A stretch of 64,000 nucleotides of DNA, from contig OZ020488.1 in the NCBI GenBank assembly GCA_963971405.1, positions 2,294,001 through 2,358,000 of the forward strand, in the 5' to 3' direction. A program made the translations under genes and the position numbers. Every line of letters starts with the position of its first letter. Position 1 is the stretch's first letter. Positions 58,335 through 64,000 of this stretch are shown piece by piece. Below the pieces are notes generated by a model. It did not search any database. It was not told where the DNA came from and worked only from the letters and a program-made list of their open reading frames with translations. This DNA comes from Psococerastis gibbosa. Taxonomy: Eukaryota > Arthropoda > Insecta > Psocodea > Psocidae.

Positions 58335-59997
58335 ATAAGTATAGGATCCAGGCTCTCACACGTGGCTGTGCGTGGACTTGGTGCTGGTCTGAATAGTCTC
58401 GTGTTGTAGGCGTGGGTGTTACCATTTTGTTTAATTTTCCCCACACCTGCCAACAGATTTACTGTTGCTACCCAAGAAGTAGGTACTGTAGACAGTTATA
58501 ATACAGGCATAATTATATATAAAAGTAGAAAATTAAAATATCGATCTAGATATAGAATTTTTAAATTAGGCGCGAAAAATGATGGTCCCATAACCTTGCC
58601 CCAACAAGGTTCAAAATAATTAAATTATTATAATAAATTAAAAATAAATGAATAGTTATTTATTACACATTTATTTTATAGTATCCATGTTATCCATCCA
58701 TTAATTACAAAGTTAACTGTCTGTGGTGTCATCAGGCAAATCGCCATATTGGATCTTTGTTTTCCAAAAACAATAATTTCTAATAAATTACTTTTAAATA
58801 ATAATTAAAGTATCGATCTATACTATTTTTAAACCGAACTAAAGAATAATTAACAATGTCGCAGTACAATGCGCAAAAAAATCCACCCTGGGCAAGATCT
58901 AATGATTGTAAGTAGCTGCTGTTGACGTACCACAATATTCCAAGCAGATGTGGGCATTAGGCAAGCAAGCGAGTGCCGACACAACATGGAAGACTTATGA
59001 GGACGGTTTGGACTTTTTATTGCTTGGGCGGTTTCAGTTTACATTTATCGCTTGATAATTCAAGGACTTGATGACCTGTAAACGCCATCAAATGTTAATA
59101 GGCTTCATCCCCGACTTTAAGTGAGCCAGAATTCTTTCTCTTTCCGCAACGTTTTAAAACATAAATGTAATCATATAAATCACATACTCAATTGTTATTT
59201 AAGAAGCCAAGAGCAAAGGTTGTAATAGTTTTGTTCCAACCCCACTTACGTCTCCAGGTCATCTTGAAACCACTGATCCAGTGTCAAAGGTTTGTTGGTG
59301 AAAGTGTGGGGTTTGATACGTGAAATGCTCTTGTATGAGTAGTGATAAACGTGTTTGTTCCTGAATTTTTGGCCAACACTTGTTACAATTTGGGTAAAGG
59401 TGTAGTTTAGCTGTATCAAAATTGGAATGAAAATGCGTTTAATATATAAGGTAAACATCCCATTTGCAAGGGAATTCATATTTTAAGCAAGGGTTGTATT
59501 ATTTACATGCCTCTGACAATGTTCCTTCCATAAGAAGTTGTATGAGCAAATTCTTTAGGAAATTGGTTTCTTTAAAGCTAAATCAGCGATATAGAACCAA
59601 ATTTTGTGATTTTATGAGGGGTAGCTAAACTACACCTTTACCACAATTTGATTTGGCAAAGTCATATGCGATGTGCTGACATTATATCTTCGTGTATTCT
59701 TCAAGTCCTTTTGTCCATACTCTCAATGTGTCCGAATCATTGTAGCATGAATTTCGTATTTATTGCATCATTGTTCCTCAACCCAGCAGGCTCTTCTAAC
59801 CACTACATTCCGAATCTTATCCCCTAGTGGGGTGTTCTCATACAGTTCACTCTCGTTTTTAGTCAATAATCAGCTCCAGTTGTCCTTGTGTGATAGTTGA
59901 ACCTCCTCCACTCCCTCTTGTCTCTCCCTTCAAATTATTCAGTACTTGTGTCTTTGGTTTTCGTAAATAATTAAATATAAATGTTGTTATGTTGCAG
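58335..59997. other. Non-coding stretch, nothing recognised
   Basis: AT-rich DNA right of the transposon, presumably intron 5' of the exon at 59998. A short inverted relation (tacacctttaccaca... at 59630 and tttgggtaaaggtgtag at 59389) is the only structure seen. Confidence 0.4.
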
Positions 59998-60173
59998 TTG
60001 GCAACTCGTCACAGAACATGCCGCAGACTATGATGAGTCAGTCGATAAACCCAGCGGTACTGCAGTACCCGCAGTCGGCTGTGCCCAACAACCAGCCCGC
60101 CATGTACCAGGCACAGCTCGCCATGCAGCAGCAGGCCTTGTCTATGCAACAGTTTGTCGCTAACAGCACACAG
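59998..60173 (+). CDS. Q/M-rich exon of an unidentified gene
   Basis: Acceptor ttatgttgcag, donor gtaatt, phase 1 in and phase 0 out, open in one frame. The peptide reads GNSSQNMPQTMMSQSINPAV, then LQYPQSAVPNNQPAMYQAQL and AMQQQALSMQQFVANSTQ. It is GC-richer than its surroundings, as for real coding sequence. Such Q/M-rich linkers occur in several large proteins, including class XV myosins and transcription cofactors. I cannot choose. The neighbouring exons are outside what I can recognise, and the gene may continue beyond 64 kb. Confidence 0.6.
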
Positions 60174-62283
60174 GTAATTTGGTTATAAAGGACTTCTACG
60201 AGAAATTGCCCGAAATTTAATACTTTTAATTCTTTATTTAATTAACTGAGCAAGTTATTGAAGATTTGGCTTATTATTTATGTTGTAGAAGACTACATCA
60301 TGCATCATATAATCAGGTATTTTTAACGCGATAACCACCGTGCTATCCTAAACGCACTTCCAACTTGGTTAAGTGTGTTATGTAACTAGCGCTGCGATGA
60401 GTGCAATCGATAGCTCAGGTTTGGCCGCCGCCATCTTTGTTTCTGTCGATTGATTTGAAACACAAGTTTAAAATTTTGTAGTATTTAAATTTATTTGTAT
60501 TATCTATTATGTCACAAGCAATTGCCGTAATTACTTAAAATGATAATAACTAAAATAATCAAAATGAACAAAAAATATAAACAAATGTGGCACTAGAATA
60601 GAGTTCTAATGAGGTTCATTTGTGACGTCATTTTGTAGATGGCAGCACCAGTTGCAAAGATATCAAAGCGTTGATTTTTCCATAAGCCTCAATAATATTT
60701 TAAAATTATTTTATTTATGTATTATTTTAAAGTGATATTTTTCTATAAATCATGGAGAATATATATATTGAATTATATGCGGCGAAATAAGGTCCAGGCG
60801 TAGTAAAAATATTATAAAAAATATAAAAAAAATTCATTAGATCCTAACAGCGTAGTTTTCACATGCGAACGGCGGCCATTTTGAATAATATGGATATCGG
60901 TTTGTCGTCAGCGAACCCAGTCATCAGAACCTCATAGATTTTTAAAACCGTGCCACGAACGTCTGACTACTACCACGTTGTTTACCCTGTTAAATGTTTT
61001 CGATCTAGCACATTGAACTATATATATATACACTGGAAACACACCAGGAGCGCTAGGGATGTCGGCAACGGATAAAACCTGATATCTTGGATATTATGGC
61101 AGAAGCGTTCCATGCCATATACACTTACGTGTAAATTTGATGTATTTCAATAATTTTTTTAATACGATTTATTGTCATTTTCTGCTTTTGTAATATTTAT
61201 TTATTTATTATAGAACAATATTCTATGGTCACACACCGGCATTTATGAAGATTTATTAATATTTAGCTAGGAATATGTTACTAAGAAAAATTGTGTCAAG
61301 CAGCAATTTAACAAAATATAGTCAAACTATTTAGTCCAATCTAACCATGTTCGTCTATTTAATTGCATTGGGACTAAATTTGAAGTGTTCAACTTCCTAA
61401 ATTTAGGCTCCTACTTATACCACGAGTAGATCCAGCCCATTGGGGGGGGGGGGGGATAATTTGGCTCAAAATATAATAAACATATGTAGTATCCTTTACA
61501 TTATAACGTAATAAGTTAGGCAACTTACAACAGGCTAGCTTATAAGATTTTGGGGGCAGCTCCCCCCTTCATCTGTCCTTGACTACACTTCAACTAGAAT
61601 AAGCAGAATATAAAAATAATAAGTAGTCACTCTGGCTAGACCCCATGGACGGATACAGGGAGGCAGGTTCCCCCCTGGATCCACCCCATGGACGGAGACA
61701 GGGGGGCGGATATCCCCCCCCCCAAAAAAAAAAATCAGTAAATCTATTTTATTAATTTTTATAACGCTCTGATTTAATCGATACTACATAGGTTTTTCCT
61801 ATTTTGACCCGCAGCTACCCCCCCCCCCCCCACGGTGAGCTGGATCCGTCCCTGATCCACCAACACCGGCATTCGAATTTTTAAATCTCATAGCCTACTT
61901 ATTATGCTTACACGATGTGAATATTCTGTGTGCTATCATCGATGAAAAAATATTACAGTGTAATAGGCCAATGCTGTTGATTTAGGGAAGTCAATATCAA
62001 TAAGCCTAATAATTTCTAGACATTTTGCAGTACGTGCGATTTGCAAGAAAGCCACGAAATTCGCCCAAATGGGAAATAAAAACACCTTTTTCCTCTGTAA
62101 ATTTGCCTTATAGTGTTTCGCTATTTTTATTCACTATCAAAACTTAGGTTCTGCAGGACTAGGCCTACTTAGGCTGTTGGAATTATCAGCTTCCTAAAAT
62201 AATTTTAAACTTGACTAACTAAAAAATGCCTTGAGGTTGAAACAATAATAATAATAATTAGTATTAAAATTATTCAGGACAAT
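60174..62283. other. Non-coding stretch with repeat fragments
   Basis: About 60208-60330 matches one arm of the foldback at 27358-27714. About 61428-61858 has G/C runs and several gatccagc / gctggatccgtccctg segments that look like overlapping ends of small hAT-like elements, without clean duplications. No exon recognised. Confidence 0.45.
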
Positions 62284-62599
62284 CAAGGCCGTAGCCAGGA
62301 TTTTTTTTTTTGGGGGGGGGGGTTAAAATTTCATTGGGTTTTTCTGCTTCCTCTCAAAATCCGATTCTGTCTCGTGTCAAGCCATTTCATTTCGGGGCAG
62401 GGACGGTTTCAGAAAACGTTTTCGGGGGGGGGGGGGGTGGTGGCCCAAAAAATATCGCGTTTCCCTTACTTGAGTAATAATTTCTCTTAATTTCCTTCAA
62501 AAGTCCATTCTAACTAGAATAATGCTATTTCTCTCGAGGGAGGGGGGGGGGGGCGACCGCCCCCCGCCCCCCAAGGATCCCCTCTTGGCTACGGCCTTG
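62284..62599. mobile_element. Small non-autonomous hAT-like element (316 bp)
   Basis: Ends CAAGGCCGTAGCC and GGCTACGGCCTTG are perfect inverted repeats. The flanks AGGACAAT (62276-62283) and AGGATAAT (62600-62607) match at 7 of 8. It has G runs inside both ends and belongs to the same end family as 17052-17888. Confidence 0.82.
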
Positions 62600-64000
62600 A
62601 GGATAATTGAAAGTGTGCAATTTGTTAACATAATGATTAAGAAAACTGAAATAAACCCATAAATGTGGCCTCAACTAATGACCAAACCATGCGAACACTT
62701 ACTTGTGAAAAGTAATATGTTCCCCCGTTTCTCGACATATCTTGAACCTATTAGTGCATTTATAAGCAGAGCAAGATATGACCATTATGTCAAACCAAAG
62801 AAAAACTCAATAAATGGGTAAATAGATTAAATAACAGGCAATGAAATACGTCTAAATCGCATTGAAGGCAATGGAGTCAACCACTTCTTGCCATAATAAC
62901 CCTTTTTGTCACGTGACCAAAAGTGAAGACATTTGTTCAGCGTGGGCTAGGTGCCGTGGTAGCAATCCATGTATATCAATGATCTAGCATGATAACTCAC
63001 TCCCGAGGTCCACTCACGATTGTGTATTAACTAGGGTAGCACATCTAACTCGATAACACCAACACTGTGAAGACCCCTAATAATTTATAAACAATAACTT
63101 TTCGCGTAAAATCGTGTTTATGAAAAAACAAAAGAAATTCGATTAATTTTTTCATTTTTATAAATTATCATATCCGTTAAATAATTTTCAAGAAAAATCT
63201 GTTCAGTGCCATTAAATTAAATTGTTTATGCGATTAACCTTTTATAAAATAATAAAAATAAAATTTCTACCAGATTTGCATGTGGTCTCATGTGGATTGA
63301 TCTGGTGATGAGTTAATATTGTAAGTATTTGATTTTATATTTCGATACAAAGCAGCAATTACCAAAGGGCATTGAATCAGGTGGATATGAAGAGGGGTAT
63401 TGAACTTACTTTTACGCGTCCGTTGTCTTCAACGAGGGTCGGCAGACAACTCTGTTGAAAGCGGTTTCTCAGCTTAGGGAGAGTCCTCAGGTTGCGTTGG
63501 ACCACCTTGCCGGGCCTAGTCTCTACATGTTCCCGCACTTAGATGAATGTTCGAGTAACTGATACACATTTTGACCTGTACCTATGCCAACAAATTTTGA
63601 AACTTGCAAGTACATGAGCTATTTTAAGCGGTCCCACGCTTACAGCTATTTTTATATCGTATGTAATCATGTAAAAACAATTAGGAGCACAGAGTACCTA
63701 TTGAACTTGTAGAAAGCCTCTACAGGTAGAGGGATTGAGAAAGGAGAACTTGAAAAAAGGACGGAAACGAGATTCGAACCCGAGTCACAACCTTGCCAGG
63801 GTGTTATGCCGCTATTGCACTAAAATCCGGACAAGTCTCCACATATTCCCCTTATTCACATGAATACTCATAGTCTCTTGTACCTCTGCCAATTATCGAC
63901 AGTAAATTGCTTTCGACCACGGCTCGTCAGAAGTTTCATATCTCTCTCGATAACCAGGTGACTTAGGAAAAGAACTATTCCACTATAAGCTGGCTATGCA
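62600..64000. other. Non-coding end of window with a SINE-like repeat
   Basis: No exon recognised. A SINE-like family A repeat lies at 63740-63845 and is listed separately. Confidence 0.4.
63740..63845 (-). repeat. tRNA-derived SINE-like repeat, family A, copy 2
   Basis: On the minus strand: box-A-like TTAGTGCAATAGCGGC and box B ACTCGGGTTCGAATCTCG, about 40 bases apart, as in pol III type 2 promoters. Related to 15205-15310. Not an intact tRNA gene. Confidence 0.62.

Noticed and set aside
1-64000. CRISPR arrays, operons or bacterial promoters
   Set aside because: Introns, LINEs, mariner and hAT-like elements show this is animal DNA; the direct repeats seen are transposon or protein repeats.

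Overview
This is a window of animal nuclear DNA, most likely from an arthropod. Genes are split by introns with animal-type splice sites (T-rich tract + cag / gtaag), introns are long, and there are C2H2 zinc-finger genes and many eukaryotic transposons: mariner, hAT-like, PIF/Harbinger-like, an ISL2EU-type element, non-LTR retrotransposons and tRNA-derived SINE-like repeats. The palindromic word taggccta is very frequent and long G or C runs are common. I cannot name the species; the animal/arthropod call is inference from these traits.

Layout. (1) About 3.4-14.7 kb, plus strand: one multi-exon gene whose exons join in phase to about 1,056 codons. It carries the motif DPVEILLNLGFG of the IP3-receptor-binding domain found in ITPRID/KRAP/TESPA1 proteins, so it probably anchors or regulates IP3 receptors. 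Its 5' exon(s) are not recognised. (2) About 14.7-20 kb: repeats, including a hAT-like element with a perfect 8-bp target duplication and a LINE tail. (3) About 20-49 kb, plus strand: a dispersed set of exons that all start after a phase-1 intron and mostly end in their own stop codon. They encode low-complexity repeats built on a Q-x-x-Q-x-M-P-C-D core and/or C2H2 zinc fingers. They are either a decaying tandem gene family or alternative 3' exons of one locus. Between them lie a hAT-like carrier with a LINE inside it, a mariner with a 382-bp foldback element inside it, a second 382-bp copy, and a cluster of PIF/Harbinger-like foldback elements.

(4) 49.7-58.3 kb: an almost complete but damaged ISL2EU-type DNA transposon with AT target duplications. 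It has a plus-strand SWIM + YqaJ nuclease gene and a convergent minus-strand THAP + DDE transposase gene. Its middle has been rebuilt by an inverted duplication of the YqaJ exon together with reverse-transcriptase fragments. (5) 58.3-64 kb: mostly non-coding, with one Q/M-rich exon (59,998-60,173) of an unidentified plus-strand gene, and small hAT-like and SINE-like repeats near the end.

All gene calls come from reading translations, splice phase and repeat structure by eye. No database search was possible.
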